Of a DNA stretch of 64,000 nt, positions 15,499 to 24,189 are shown piece by piece. Each line of letters begins with the position of its first letter. The first letter of the stretch is position 1. The notes below the pieces were generated by a model, which did not search any database, was not told the origin of the DNA, and worked only from the letters and a program-made list of their open reading frames with translations. Location of the stretch: assembly GCA_038321755.1 (NCBI GenBank), contig JBBQFJ010000001.1:28855-92854 (forward strand), read 5' to 3'. This DNA comes from JALHSW01 sp038321755. GTDB lineage: Bacteria; Actinomycetota; Acidimicrobiia; IMCC26256; PALSA-555. A program made the translations under genes and the position numbers.

Positions 15499-18183
15499 CT
15501 ACTCGCTGGAGATCGCGTCGAGCACGTTGAGGCGGGCGGCGCGGCGCGCCGGTGGCACGCCGGACAGCAGTCCGGCGAGTCCGGCGAGCACGACGAGGAT
15601 CACGAGCTGCCCGACCGGCACCGAGAGCGTGATGCCTTCGCTCTCGAGCGCCTTGATGATCGCGATTCCGAACACGAGCCCGATCACGAGACCGAGCAAC
15701 GAACCGAAGATCGCGACGATCACCGCCTCGCTGCGGACCATGCGCCGCATCTGACGACGGGTCATGCCCACCGCGCGCAACAAGCCGAGCTCTCGCGTTC
15801 GCTCGTAGATCGAGAGCGCGAGCGTGTTCACGATCCCGATGAGGGCGATCAGCACGGCGAAGAGCAACAACACGTACATGAGACCGAGGATCTGGTCGAA
15901 CTGCGCGATCTGGCGATCCTTGAACTCGGCCTTGTTCTCGGCCTCGATGCCACCGACGTTCTTCGCGACTTCCTTCACGATCGCGTTCGCGTCCTTCGTC
16001 GTCGCCCCCGAGGGCTTGCGGACGAAGACGAAGAGATCCGTGGCATCGGTGAACCGCTGCTGCCACTGGTCGGTCGCCGGGTCGAAGCCCAGGAGGTAGT
16101 CACTGTTCGAGCCCGTGGCCTTGGCGTCGGTGAAGACCCCCGCGACGGGAACCGCCTCGACCGCGGTGACGGCGGGGAATCGCATGGCCACGAAGGCAGC
16201 CTTGTGGCAGAGCACCCGGGCCCCGGAGAGCCCCTCGTCGGCGAAGCACGTCCGTTCGTCGGCAACGCTCTCGGAGAGGACCGCACCGCCCGAGCGCAGC
16301 GCGGCCTGATCGAGGGTGCCCCGGAGCGGCACCTCGCTCGTCTGCCGGAAGTTGGGGGTGACCCCGAGGACCTCGGTCGCCGCACCATCGACCTCCGCCG
16401 TACCGGAACGCCACTGGACGACAGTGCCCGGCGACCCGAACTGTTCGGTGAACTTCGCGCGCACCTGCGCCGCGGCGTCGGGAGAGAACGGGGCGAAGTT
16501 CTTCGGCGAGAGGATGAAGTCAGCGCGCGTCTGGTCGTCGATCGCCGTCGAGATCGTGGTCTTGAACGAGGCTCCGAAGATGGAGATCAGCGTCACGAGC
16601 GCGAGCCCGATCATCAGTGCTGCGGCAGTCGACGCGGTGCGACGCGGGTTGCGCATCGCGTTCTGCTCCGCGAGCACACCGGTGATGCTCTTGCGCCGCT
16701 CCGCCGGGTAGCTGATCACGCGCGCGGCCGGACGGGCGAGCAACGGGCTGAGCATGGAGACACCGACGAACACGACCGCGGCAGAGATGCCGACTGCGAG
16801 CGCCGCGGAGTTCCCTGAGGCACCGAAGAGCCCGTACGCGAGCACGAGCACACCGATGAGCGTGAGGACGGTGCCCCACACGTAGCGACGGTGCCCCGAG
16901 GTCCCCGTGAGGGTCTGATCGCGCAGCGCCGCGATCGGCGGAACGCGCGCCGCGCGGCGGGCGGGTGCAATGGCGGACACGAACGTGACGAGTGTGCCCA
17001 CGATGAGGGACACGACGATCGTTCGCAGCTGGATGTCGAGCGGTCCATTCGGCAGGTCGATCCCGAACGCGCTCAGGAGACCTTCGAGCGGTTTCACCAG
17101 CAGGATGCCGAATCCGAGACCCACGACGGACGAGAAGATCCCGACGACCAGCGCCTCGAAGGCCACCGATCCGACCACCTGCCCGCCACTCGCGCCGAGC
17201 GCGCGCATGAGTCCGATCTCTCGTGTGCGCTGGGCCACCGTGATCGAGAACGTGTTGTAGATGATGAAGGCACCGACGAACAGCGAGATCAGGGCGAAGA
17301 TCAGCAGGAAGGTGTTGAAGAACGACAGGTTCTCTTTGATCGCGTCGGACTGCTCCTTGGCGAGCTGGTCGCCGGTGATGGCCTGGAGCTGCGGGACTGC
17401 CGTGCCATCGGCGGACAGTTCGGCACGGAACGCGGGGAGCCGCTGACGGATCGCGTCGCGCAGCTCCACTTGCGACACGCCGTCGTCAGCACGCACCTCG
17501 ATCGAGTCCCACTGGTCGACGCGGTTCATCACCGCTTGCGCCGTCTTCGGGGTGAACGCCGCAAGGGTCGCGCCGGCGAGGCCGTCCTCCTTGCCACCGA
17601 ACTCGAACACTCCGGTGAGGGTGAACGCACGCGGATCGACCGTCAGGAAGGTGATGGTGACCTTGTCGCCGATCTTGAAGTTGCCGTCCTGTGCGGTCTT
17701 GACGTCGAGGGCGACCTCGTCGGGGTTGCTCGGCTGCTGCCCGAGCTCACCCCGGTACTTGACCAGCTCGAGGGACTGGTTGACCGAGGCCTGCTTCGGA
17801 TACCACGTCGTCCCGAACGTCGGCGCCTGGTTCTGGATGGCCTCGCCGTCCTTGCCCTGGACGAGCGCGTACTGGAAGACGTTGCCCTGCGCCTTCGCGA
17901 CACCGGGCACCTGCCGGACGAGCTGATCGAGCGCCTGCGACACCGGCGGCCGCGTCTGTCCGCCGTTGCCGTTCTGGCCCTGGGCCTTGAACGGCTCCTT
18001 GGCGCGCACGACGGTGTCGACGCCTTTCGTCGCATCGACGAACAGGCTGTCGAACACGCCGCCGAGCGTGTCGGTGAGCACGAAGGTGCCCGCCATGAAC
18101 GCGACGCCGAGGATGACCGCAATCGACGTGAGGGCGAGGCGGAACTTGCGCGCGAAGAGATTCTTCAGGGTGAGGTGACCCAC
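15499..18183 (-). CDS. ABC transporter permease, FtsX/MacB type, two-repeat form
   Basis: Inner-membrane permease of an exporter or mechanotransmission ABC system. The 894 residues are laid out as one helix at about 13-35, a large extracytoplasmic periplasmic-core-like domain (about 40-270), an FtsX domain of three helices (about 285-415), further helices to about 500, a second extracytoplasmic domain (about 520-760) and a second FtsX domain (about 775-890). The two FtsX domains share the motif RTREIGLMRALGAS / RTRELGLLRAVGMT, and EFGGKEDG and PPIAAL motifs fit the LolCE/MacB group. It is directly downstream of its ATPase (3-base gap). Confidence 0.85.
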   Translation of the reverse strand: MGHLTLKNLFARKFRLALTSIAVILGVAFMAGTFVLTDTLGGVFDSLFVDATKGVDTVVRAKEPFKAQGQNGNGGQTRPPVSQALDQLVRQVPGVAKAQGNVFQYALVQGKDGEAIQNQAPTFGTTWYPKQASVNQSLELVKYRGELGQQPSNPDEVALDVKTAQDGNFKIGDKVTITFLTVDPRAFTLTGVFEFGGKEDGLAGATLAAFTPKTAQAVMNRVDQWDSIEVRADDGVSQVELRDAIRQRLPAFRAELSADGTAVPQLQAITGDQLAKEQSDAIKENLSFFNTFLLIFALISLFVGAFIIYNTFSITVAQRTREIGLMRALGASGGQVVGSVAFEALVVGIFSSVVGLGFGILLVKPLEGLLSAFGIDLPNGPLDIQLRTIVVSLIVGTLVTFVSAIAPARRAARVPPIAALRDQTLTGTSGHRRYVWGTVLTLIGVLVLAYGLFGASGNSAALAVGISAAVVFVGVSMLSPLLARPAARVISYPAERRKSITGVLAEQNAMRNPRRTASTAAALMIGLALVTLISIFGASFKTTISTAIDDQTRADFILSPKNFAPFSPDAAAQVRAKFTEQFGSPGTVVQWRSGTAEVDGAATEVLGVTPNFRQTSEVPLRGTLDQAALRSGGAVLSESVADERTCFADEGLSGARVLCHKAAFVAMRFPAVTAVEAVPVAGVFTDAKATGSNSDYLLGFDPATDQWQQRFTDATDLFVFVRKPSGATTKDANAIVKEVAKNVGGIEAENKAEFKDRQIAQFDQILGLMYVLLLFAVLIALIGIVNTLALSIYERTRELGLLRAVGMTRRQMRRMVRSEAVIVAIFGSLLGLVIGLVFGIAIIKALESEGITLSVPVGQLVILVVLAGLAGLLSGVPPARRAARLNVLDAISSE

Positions 18184-18186
18184 CGA

Positions 18187-18948
18187 TCAGGCCCCCAGCT
18201 GCTTCATCTTGTCGATCACCGTGTCAGTCGTCGGACCCGTGATCTCGGCGACGATCTTCCCGTCGGCGAGGAACACGACGCGATCGGCGTAGCTCGCGGC
18301 ACCCGGATCGTGGGTGACCATCACGATGGTCTGGCCGAGGTCGGTGACGGCATGGCGCATGAACCCGAGGATCTCCGCGCCGGCCTTCGAGTCGAGGTTT
18401 CCCGTGGGCTCGTCGGCGAAGACGATGTCGGGGCTGCTCACCAGCGCGCGCGCCACGGCGACGCGCTGCTGTTGACCACCGGACAGCTCGGTCGGCTTGT
18501 GCGTGAGGCGGTTCCGCAGGTTCACGGTATCGACGATGCGGTCGAACGCGGCCTGATCGGGCTTCTTCCCCGCGAGCGACAGCGGCAGCGTGATGTTCTC
18601 CGCCGCGGTGAGCGTGGGAATGAGGTTGTACGACTGGAAGATGAATCCGATGTTCTCGCGCCGGATCAACGTGAGCTGCTTCTCCGACGACGCGCTGACA
18701 TCGATGTCTCCGAGGAACACCTTCCCGGACGTGAGCCGGTCGAGGCCCGCGAGGCAGTGCAGCAAGGTCGACTTCCCCGACCCGGACGGCCCCATGATCG
18801 CAGTGAACTTGTGCCGTGCGAACTCGACGCTGACGTCGTCGAGCGCGCGCACCTCGGCTTCGCCGGAGCCGTACACCTTCATCGCGTTGACGACGCGGGC
18901 CGCGACGCCGGTCTCGGTCGGGGCGGCGTTGGGGGCAGTGGTGGTCAC
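18187..18948 (-). CDS. ABC transporter ATP-binding protein (MacB/LolD type)
   Basis: Cytoplasmic ATPase that drives the adjacent FtsX-like permease. The 253 residues have Walker A GPSGSGKST (about residue 49), the Q-loop FIFQSYNLIP, signature LSGGQQQRVAVARAL, Walker B IVFADEPTGNLDS and the switch histidine in MVTHDPGAAS. GTG 18948 was chosen: GGAG lies 8 bases upstream, whereas the open frame further upstream is Arg/Pro-rich with no ribosome site. No outer-membrane or adaptor partner is nearby, which fits a monoderm-type exporter of lipids or peptides. Confidence 0.87.
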   Translation of the reverse strand: MTTTAPNAAPTETGVAARVVNAMKVYGSGEAEVRALDDVSVEFARHKFTAIMGPSGSGKSTLLHCLAGLDRLTSGKVFLGDIDVSASSEKQLTLIRRENIGFIFQSYNLIPTLTAAENITLPLSLAGKKPDQAAFDRIVDTVNLRNRLTHKPTELSGGQQQRVAVARALVSSPDIVFADEPTGNLDSKAGAEILGFMRHAVTDLGQTIVMVTHDPGAASYADRVVFLADGKIVAEITGPTTDTVIDKMKQLGA

Positions 18949-19003
18949 GAGAGCAGCTCCTGCGGGGGACAGCGGATCGGAGAACGTTCCTCGAACCGCC
19001 ACG

Positions 19004-19873
19004 CTACGCGACCGGCGGCCCCGTGGGCTCCGTGGGCACCGACGGTTCGTCGTTCCGGCTCGGATACCGCCCGGGGTCGACCTCACGGTGGCGCCCCGCC
19101 CACACGAACCATGCGACGCCGACGAACATCACGAGCAGGCTCACCCAAGCGTTGACGCGGAGCGGTCCGACCAGCGGTGCATCGTCGATGCGCAGGTTCT
19201 CGAGCCAGAAGCGCCCGAAGCAGTACAACGCGAGGTACAACGCGCCGAGCTGCCCGGTGTGGAGACGCCAGCGCCGCTCGACCCACAGCAGCGCGGCGAG
19301 CACCAGCAGGCAGTAGATCGACTCGTACAGGAACGTGGGATGGAACGTCGCGTACTGTCCGAAGCCGGCAGGACGGTGCACAGGATCGATCTCGAGGCCC
19401 CACGGGAGCTTGGTGGGCTCACCGAACAGCTCCTGGTTGAAGTAGTTGCCGAAGCGACCGATCGCCTGCGCCAGGATCAGGCCGGGCACGATCGCGTCGA
19501 CGAGCAGGAACGTGTCGAGGTGCTTCACGCGGCACACGATCAGCACCGCGATGAGTCCGCCGGCGACGACACCCCAGATGGACAGCCCGCCCTTCCAGAT
19601 CTCGAAGACCTTGATCCAGTCGCCCTGGAACTTCTCCGAGTCGGTGAGCACGTGGTACAGCCGCGCGCCGACGACGCCCCCGATCACGATCCAGACGACG
19701 ATGTCCTGCCAGACCCGCTTGTCCTGACCCCACCGCGTCCACCGCCGTTCCGTCATCCAGGCGGCGATCACCACCCCGACGGCGAGTAGGACCCCGTAGA
19801 TGTGCAGGGGGATCGGACCGACGTCGAGGGTCCCGTTCGAAGGACTCGGGATCGAGGCGAGCAGGAACGACAT
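19004..19873 (-). CDS. lgt: prolipoprotein diacylglyceryl transferase
   Basis: Transfers diacylglycerol from phosphatidylglycerol to the lipobox cysteine of prolipoproteins in the cytoplasmic membrane. The 289 residues show the family signature GRFGNYFNQELFG (about residues 140-152), the periplasmic IYGVLLAVG entry helix with the conserved histidine in LHIYG, GGLSIWGVVAGG and the later FHPTFLYES and GRFWLENLR segments. Seven membrane helices are apparent, then a hydrophilic Pro/Glu tail. ATG 19873 has a TACGAT box (19886-19881, minus strand) 7 bases upstream. It is divergent from a secreted protein with a possible lipobox. Confidence 0.92.
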   Translation of the reverse strand: MSFLLASIPSPSNGTLDVGPIPLHIYGVLLAVGVVIAAWMTERRWTRWGQDKRVWQDIVVWIVIGGVVGARLYHVLTDSEKFQGDWIKVFEIWKGGLSIWGVVAGGLIAVLIVCRVKHLDTFLLVDAIVPGLILAQAIGRFGNYFNQELFGEPTKLPWGLEIDPVHRPAGFGQYATFHPTFLYESIYCLLVLAALLWVERRWRLHTGQLGALYLALYCFGRFWLENLRIDDAPLVGPLRVNAWVSLLVMFVGVAWFVWAGRHREVDPGRYPSRNDEPSVPTEPTGPPVA

Positions 19874-19931
19874 CGGACGAATCGTACGGCGTTGCTACAG
19901 GATGATGGTCCCCGGCGCCGATACTCGTGTC

Positions 19932-20921
19932 ATGCGCTCCCCCACCGCTTCTCGCCGGACGACTCGGGCGAGGACTCGCCTCGCCGTCGCCGTCGCCGCC
20001 CTGGGTGTGCTCGGCGCAGCCGCGTGCGCGCCGGTGGCCTCGGCGCCGGCACCCTCGCTGCCGGTGCGGACCGGGATCCAGAACGGGTCGATCGCCGGCT
20101 GCCCGGTCTTCCCGGCGGACAACCCGTGGAACGCCGACGTGTCGACGCTGGCGAAGCGCTCGAACTCGGACGCGATGATCAGCCAGATCCAGGTCGACGG
20201 CTCCGACTTCCTCCACGCCGACTTCGGTGGAGGCGGCGCCTACGGGATCCCGTACGTGACGGTGCCCGCGGACGAGCCGCTCGTTCCGACGCACTTCTTC
20301 GATTGGCCGGGCGAGAGCGACCCGGGCCCGTACCCGATCCCGCTCGGTGCCCCCGTCGAGGGTGGGAGCGACCGACACGTGCTCGCGGTGCAGCAGGGCA
20401 CGTGCAAGCTGTTCGAGCTGTACAACGCATCGCCGGGCGCCGGGCGGTGGGAGGCGAGCAACGGAGCGACGTTCGACCTGCGATCGAACGCGACGCGACC
20501 CGCGGGCTGGACCTCCGCCGACGCGGCCGGCCTGCCGATCTTCCCGGGGCTGGTCCGCTACGACGAGGTCGCCGCCGGTGTGATCCGCCATGCGCTGCGC
20601 GTCACGTTCTCGAGCACCCAACAGGGATACGTCGCGCCGGCGACCCACCTGGCGTCGAACGACACGAACCCGAACCGTCCGCCGATGGGTCTCCGGCTCC
20701 GACTCAAGGCGAGCTTCGACCTCTCGGGCTTCCACGGCCAGTCACGCGTGATCCTCCAGGCGATGAAGACCTACGGACTGCTCGTCGCGGACAACGGATC
20801 CAACTGGTTCGTCACCGGTGCTGCGGACTCCCGCTGGGACGACAACGACCTGAACCAGCTCAAGACCGTTCCCGGGACCGCGTTCGAGGTGCTCGACACG
20901 GGACCGATCACCACGGGATGA
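19932..20921 (+). CDS. secreted hypothetical protein, possible lipoprotein
   Basis: I do not recognise the family. The 329 residues begin with an Arg-rich n-region (two RR pairs) and a hydrophobic segment ending LGAAACAP, so residue Cys32 could be a weak lipobox or part of an Sec/Tat signal. The mature part has no membrane helix and contains CPVFPADNPWNADV (about residue 54), a Gly-rich DFGGGGAYGIPYV stretch, HFFDWPGESDPGPYPIP and YVAPATHLAS. This mixture of Pro/Gly loops and aromatic residues suggests a beta-rich extracellular domain. ATG 19932 is preceded at 6 bases by GATACT, a plausible -10 box. Divergent neighbour lgt could process it if the cysteine is lipidated. Confidence 0.6.
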   Translation: MRSPTASRRTTRARTRLAVAVAALGVLGAAACAPVASAPAPSLPVRTGIQNGSIAGCPVFPADNPWNADVSTLAKRSNSDAMISQIQVDGSDFLHADFGGGGAYGIPYVTVPADEPLVPTHFFDWPGESDPGPYPIPLGAPVEGGSDRHVLAVQQGTCKLFELYNASPGAGRWEASNGATFDLRSNATRPAGWTSADAAGLPIFPGLVRYDEVAAGVIRHALRVTFSSTQQGYVAPATHLASNDTNPNRPPMGLRLRLKASFDLSGFHGQSRVILQAMKTYGLLVADNGSNWFVTGAADSRWDDNDLNQLKTVPGTAFEVLDTGPITTG

Positions 20922-20928
20922 TCGGGTG

Positions 20929-21846
20929 ATGCGCATCGGCGTGTCGCTCAAGAGTGCCTACGGCCCCGTCGACCCCCGCGAGGGCGCCCGGCAGATGATC
21001 GAGCGCGCCGCCACCGCGCGCGCGGCCGACCTCGACTCGCTCTTCGTCGGTGACCACCACGCCACCGGGCCGTTCGCCTACTACCAGAACATCCCGATCA
21101 TGGGTCGGCTGCTCGCGGAGTGGGGCGACCGGACCTCGGGCGTGCTCATGCTCCTGCCGCTCTGGGAGCCCGTGCTCGCGGCCGAGCAGCTCGGGACGCT
21201 CGCGGCGATCGCCGAAGGGCCGCTCGTGCTGCAGTGTGCACTCGGCGGAGGTGACCAGCAGTTCGCGGCCATGGGCGTCTCGATCAGCGAGCGACGCGCG
21301 CGGCTCGAGCAGGGACTCGACATCATCCGACGGTTGCTCGACGGCGAGACGGTGACGAGCACCGACGGCCCGTACCGCGTGGAGGCCGCGCGGGTCGCGC
21401 CGATCCCTGCCACAAGACTCGAGATCTGGATCGGCGCCGAGGCCGCGCCCGCGATCGATCGCGCTGCCCGGCTCGGTGACGGGTGGCTCGCGAACGCGAA
21501 CGTCGTCCCGGACGACGCGGCGACGCAGGCCACGCGGTACTTCGAGCGCTGCACCGCGGCCGGTCGAGCGCCGGGCGTCGTCGCCATCCGCCGCGACGTG
21601 CACGTCGGTGCCGATCACGACGACGCCGATCGCGTCGCCGGGCCGATCGTCGCATCGGGGTACCGTGGGTTCCGCCCCGAGGCGTGCACGTACGGGTCCG
21701 TCGACGAGGTCGTCGAGCGCTTTCGGTCATACGCAGCGATGGGATACACCGACGTGATCGTGCGACACCTCGCCGAGGAGCACGCCGACGTGCTCGGCTC
21801 CATGGAGCGGCTCGGTGCGGTGCGCGAAGCACTGCGCGACGTCTGA
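20929..21846 (+). CDS. LLM class flavin-dependent oxidoreductase (luciferase-like)
   Basis: Luciferase-like TIM-barrel monooxygenase or F420-dependent oxidoreductase. The substrate and cofactor (FMNH2 or F420) cannot be decided here. The 305 residues show DSLFVGDHHATGP near residue 38, a hydrophobic GVLMLLPLWEPVLAAEQLGTLA, GGGDQQFAAMGV, and the RLEQGLDIIRRLLDGETVT and IGAEAAPAIDRAARLGDGWL blocks typical of the family. GTG 20926 directly precedes ATG 20929; I use the ATG. It begins 7 bases after the preceding stop, so it is likely co-transcribed with the secreted protein gene, and DUF427 follows after 13 bases. Confidence 0.8.
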   Translation: MRIGVSLKSAYGPVDPREGARQMIERAATARAADLDSLFVGDHHATGPFAYYQNIPIMGRLLAEWGDRTSGVLMLLPLWEPVLAAEQLGTLAAIAEGPLVLQCALGGGDQQFAAMGVSISERRARLEQGLDIIRRLLDGETVTSTDGPYRVEAARVAPIPATRLEIWIGAEAAPAIDRAARLGDGWLANANVVPDDAATQATRYFERCTAAGRAPGVVAIRRDVHVGADHDDADRVAGPIVASGYRGFRPEACTYGSVDEVVERFRSYAAMGYTDVIVRHLAEEHADVLGSMERLGAVREALRDV

Positions 21847-21859
21847 AGGGAGGAGGACG

Positions 21860-22390
21860 ATGAGCGTCTTCTCGTCCCGCCCGACCCCTGATCCGGCCGG
21901 CCCCGGGCAGGAGTCGGTGTGGGACTACCCCAGGCCACCACGCGTGGAGCCCGTCCCGCAGCGCCTGCGGGTGGTGCTCGCTGGCCAGACGATCGCCGAG
22001 ACGGTCGGCGGGTTCCGGGTGCTGGAGACGAGTCACCCGCCGAACTACTACTTCCCGCCACACGACATCGTCGAAGGTGCCGTGGAGCGCGCCAAGGGCG
22101 CATCGTTCTGCGAATGGAAGGGTCGCGCGCACTACTTCACCGTGCGCGGTGGACGCATCGAGGGTCGCAGCGCCGAGCGCGTCGAGTCCGAGGCTGCGTG
22201 GGGGTACGACGAGCCGAGCGCGGCATTCGAACCGATCCGCGGGTACGTCGCGTTCTACGCGAGCCGGATGGACGAGTGCTTCGTCGACGACGAGCAGGTG
22301 CGCGCGCAGCCCGGCGGCTTCTACGGCGGGTGGATCACCAGCGACGTCGTCGGCCCGTTCAAGGGCGGTCCCGGATCACGTGCCTGGTGA
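21860..22390 (+). CDS. DUF427 domain-containing protein
   Basis: Small soluble protein of the DUF427 family, whose function is unknown. The 176 residues contain the typical core: GQTIAETVGGFRVLETSHPPNYYFP (in two halves), EWKGRAHYFTV and the acidic/aromatic VAFYASRMDECFVDDEQV. A strong AGGAGG ribosome site stands just before ATG 21860, unlike the leaderless genes nearby, so it is probably translated as part of a polycistronic mRNA with the luciferase-like gene. Its stop codon is the first element of a 14-nt tandem repeat (22382-22421). Confidence 0.85.
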   Translation: MSVFSSRPTPDPAGPGQESVWDYPRPPRVEPVPQRLRVVLAGQTIAETVGGFRVLETSHPPNYYFPPHDIVEGAVERAKGASFCEWKGRAHYFTVRGGRIEGRSAERVESEAAWGYDEPSAAFEPIRGYVAFYASRMDECFVDDEQVRAQPGGFYGGWITSDVVGPFKGGPGSRAW

Positions 22391-22421
22391 CTGGCGCCTG
22401 GTGACTGGCGCCTGGTGATGG
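22382..22421 (+). repeat. 14-nt tandem repeat, about 2.9 copies, spanning a stop and a start codon
   Basis: Units GCCTGGTGACTGGC at 22382-22395 and 22396-22409, then a partial third copy 22410-22421. The DUF427 stop (22388-22390) is in copy 1, and the ATG of the next gene (22418) is in copy 3 after a single base change (C to T in GTGACT giving GTGATG). Confidence 0.88.
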
Positions 22422-23317
22422 AGCTGGTGAGCGCCGCCGGGTGGGGACGGCTGGTGAGACGCGGCCTCGCGATCGCCGCGTGCACCACGCTGTTCGCACC
22501 CGTGTTCACTCCGGCCGCAGGAGCGATACCCCGGGATCCACGGCTGGCAGCCGTCCACTCCTGGGCGTTCGCGATCGGCGACGGGACGCTGCGCGGTGAT
22601 CTGCGGTCGCGCTATGACGACTTCGACCTCGTGATCGTGGACGGCGAGGACGTGAGCACCACGCAGGTGCGCGAGCTGCACGCGTCGGGCGCACTCGTGC
22701 TCGGCTATCTCGACGTCGGCAGCATCGAACGCGGTCGGAGCTGGTTCCAGCAGGCGCGGCCGTACCGTCTCGACTACTGGGGTGACTGGGGTGAGTGGTA
22801 CGCGAACGTGGCCGCGCCCGAATACCGGTCGTTGTTGGCCGAACGGGTCGCGCCCACGATGATGGACAAAGGCCTCGACGGGCTGTTCCTCGACAACCTG
22901 GACATGATCGAGACCCACCCCGCGCAGGCCCGCGGCATGCGAACGCTCGTGGGTCGGCTCGCAGACGAGGTCCACGGCAACGGCAAGCTCCTGTTCGCGC
23001 AGAACGGCGACCACGTCCTCGGACGGATGCTCACGTCGCTCGATGGTTGGAACCGCGAGGACGTCGGTTCCACCTACGACTTCCACGACGGCGAGTACCG
23101 ACGCACCTCGTCGGCCGACACCGCTGCGGCGCAGCAGGCCCTCCGCCGGATCGGTGCGAGAGGCGTGCTCACGCTGGCGACGGGCTACACCGACGGCTCA
23201 CCCGGTCAGGACGCCAACGTCGCCGCGCAGGCGTGCGCCGCGGGTGCGCTTCCGTTCATCAGCGACATCGAGCTGACGCGGATCGCGCCGGCTGCGCGCT
23301 GCCCGATCGTGCCGTGA
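22418..23317 (+). CDS. secreted GH114-like (endo-alpha-1,4-polygalactosaminidase/TM1410) protein
   Basis: Likely an extracellular glycoside hydrolase of the GH114/TM1410 superfamily. Relatives cleave galactosamine-containing polysaccharide. The 299 residues have an N-terminal signal (two arginines, then LAIAACTTLFAPVFTPAAGA, cleavage near residue 37) and a TIM-barrel core with DFDLVIVDGEDV, VLGYLDVGSIERGRSWF, the putative catalytic acid segment GLDGLFLDNLDMIE and GKLLFAQNG. ATG 22418 lies in the tandem repeat and lacks a good ribosome site. GTG 22427, with GGAG 4 bases before it, is an alternative start that keeps the signal peptide. Confidence 0.72.
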   Translation: MELVSAAGWGRLVRRGLAIAACTTLFAPVFTPAAGAIPRDPRLAAVHSWAFAIGDGTLRGDLRSRYDDFDLVIVDGEDVSTTQVRELHASGALVLGYLDVGSIERGRSWFQQARPYRLDYWGDWGEWYANVAAPEYRSLLAERVAPTMMDKGLDGLFLDNLDMIETHPAQARGMRTLVGRLADEVHGNGKLLFAQNGDHVLGRMLTSLDGWNREDVGSTYDFHDGEYRRTSSADTAAAQQALRRIGARGVLTLATGYTDGSPGQDANVAAQACAAGALPFISDIELTRIAPAARCPIVP

Positions 23318-23327
23318 CCTCCGCCAG

Positions 23328-24185
23328 CTACTTCAAGAGGCGGGACATGCGCCGGTCGGCGAGGATCTTGCCGCCGGTCTGCTCATTCGGGCAGTAGACG
23401 ACTTCGTGGGACTCGTACGACACGCGCTGCAGCTCGGTCCCACAGCTCGGGCACGGCGTGCCGGCCCGGCCGTGCACCTCGAAGTTGCCGCCGAGCTTGG
23501 GCTCGGCCAACCCGCCGGTGCGGGCTCGTTCGCGCTCCAGACCGTCGACGAGGACCGCGCGCACCGCGTCGAGCAACCGCTGCCGTCCTTCGTCGGCGAG
23601 CTGCGCGAGCGTCGAGTACGGCGAGATCTGGGCGCGCCAGAGCGCGTCGTCGGAGTAGCCGCGACCGATACCTGCCACCGTGTGCTGATCGCGCAACCAC
23701 GTGTGGATGCGTCGCTTGTCCTCGCCACGGAGGACGAAGTCGGCGAAGTCCTGCGAGTCGGGCTCCGGACCAAGGCGGTCCAGTGGCCCGTCGTCGCCCG
23801 GCGCGAGGACCCACCACGCGGCCTTTCGCTCGTGGCCGTACTCGCGCACGAGGAGCGCGGGCCCGATCCCACCGTCGTCTCCCGAGAAGCGCAGGCGCAC
23901 GACGCCCCCCTTGCCGCCCCTGTTCTTCTTGGGGACCGGCTCGACGTCGACGCGGCCGGCCTGGGAGAGGTGGATGAGCAGGCGGTGCCCGTCGTCGAAC
24001 TCGACGACGAGGTACTTCCCCCGGCGACCGACGTGGGTGAGGACGTGCCCGACGAGCGCCTCGGGGGGAGGCACCACGGTGTTCAGGGACGAGAAGCTGT
24101 GCGGCTCGTAGCCCTCGAGGGTGCGTCCGCCGACCGCGGCGTCGAGGCGCTCGGCCAGCGCCTGCATCTGGGGGAGCTCGGGCAT
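23328..24185 (-). CDS. Fpg/Nei family DNA glycosylase, atypical zinc finger
   Basis: Base-excision repair glycosylase/AP lyase. The 285-residue protein starts MPELPQMQA: the catalytic Pro2 and Glu3 are present, but the Glu6 usual in MPELPE is Gln. The conserved lysine is in RRGKYLVVEF (about residue 55), and the H2TH region has VAGIGRGYSDDALWRAQISP. The C-terminal zinc finger has only three cysteines: CPSC, 16 residues, then CPNE, so the fourth ligand is Glu instead of Cys. It begins 4 bases after the MFS stop and so is the third gene of the TetR-regulated operon. Substrate range is uncertain. Confidence 0.8.
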   Translation of the reverse strand: MPELPQMQALAERLDAAVGGRTLEGYEPHSFSSLNTVVPPPEALVGHVLTHVGRRGKYLVVEFDDGHRLLIHLSQAGRVDVEPVPKKNRGGKGGVVRLRFSGDDGGIGPALLVREYGHERKAAWWVLAPGDDGPLDRLGPEPDSQDFADFVLRGEDKRRIHTWLRDQHTVAGIGRGYSDDALWRAQISPYSTLAQLADEGRQRLLDAVRAVLVDGLERERARTGGLAEPKLGGNFEVHGRAGTPCPSCGTELQRVSYESHEVVYCPNEQTGGKILADRRMSRLLK

Positions 24186-24189
24186 CGCA

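Noticed and set aside
16891..19155. A 754-residue open frame on the plus strand opposite the ABC permease/ATPase genes
   Set aside because: Same reason: Arg/Asp/Glu-rich shadow of the real genes on the minus strand.
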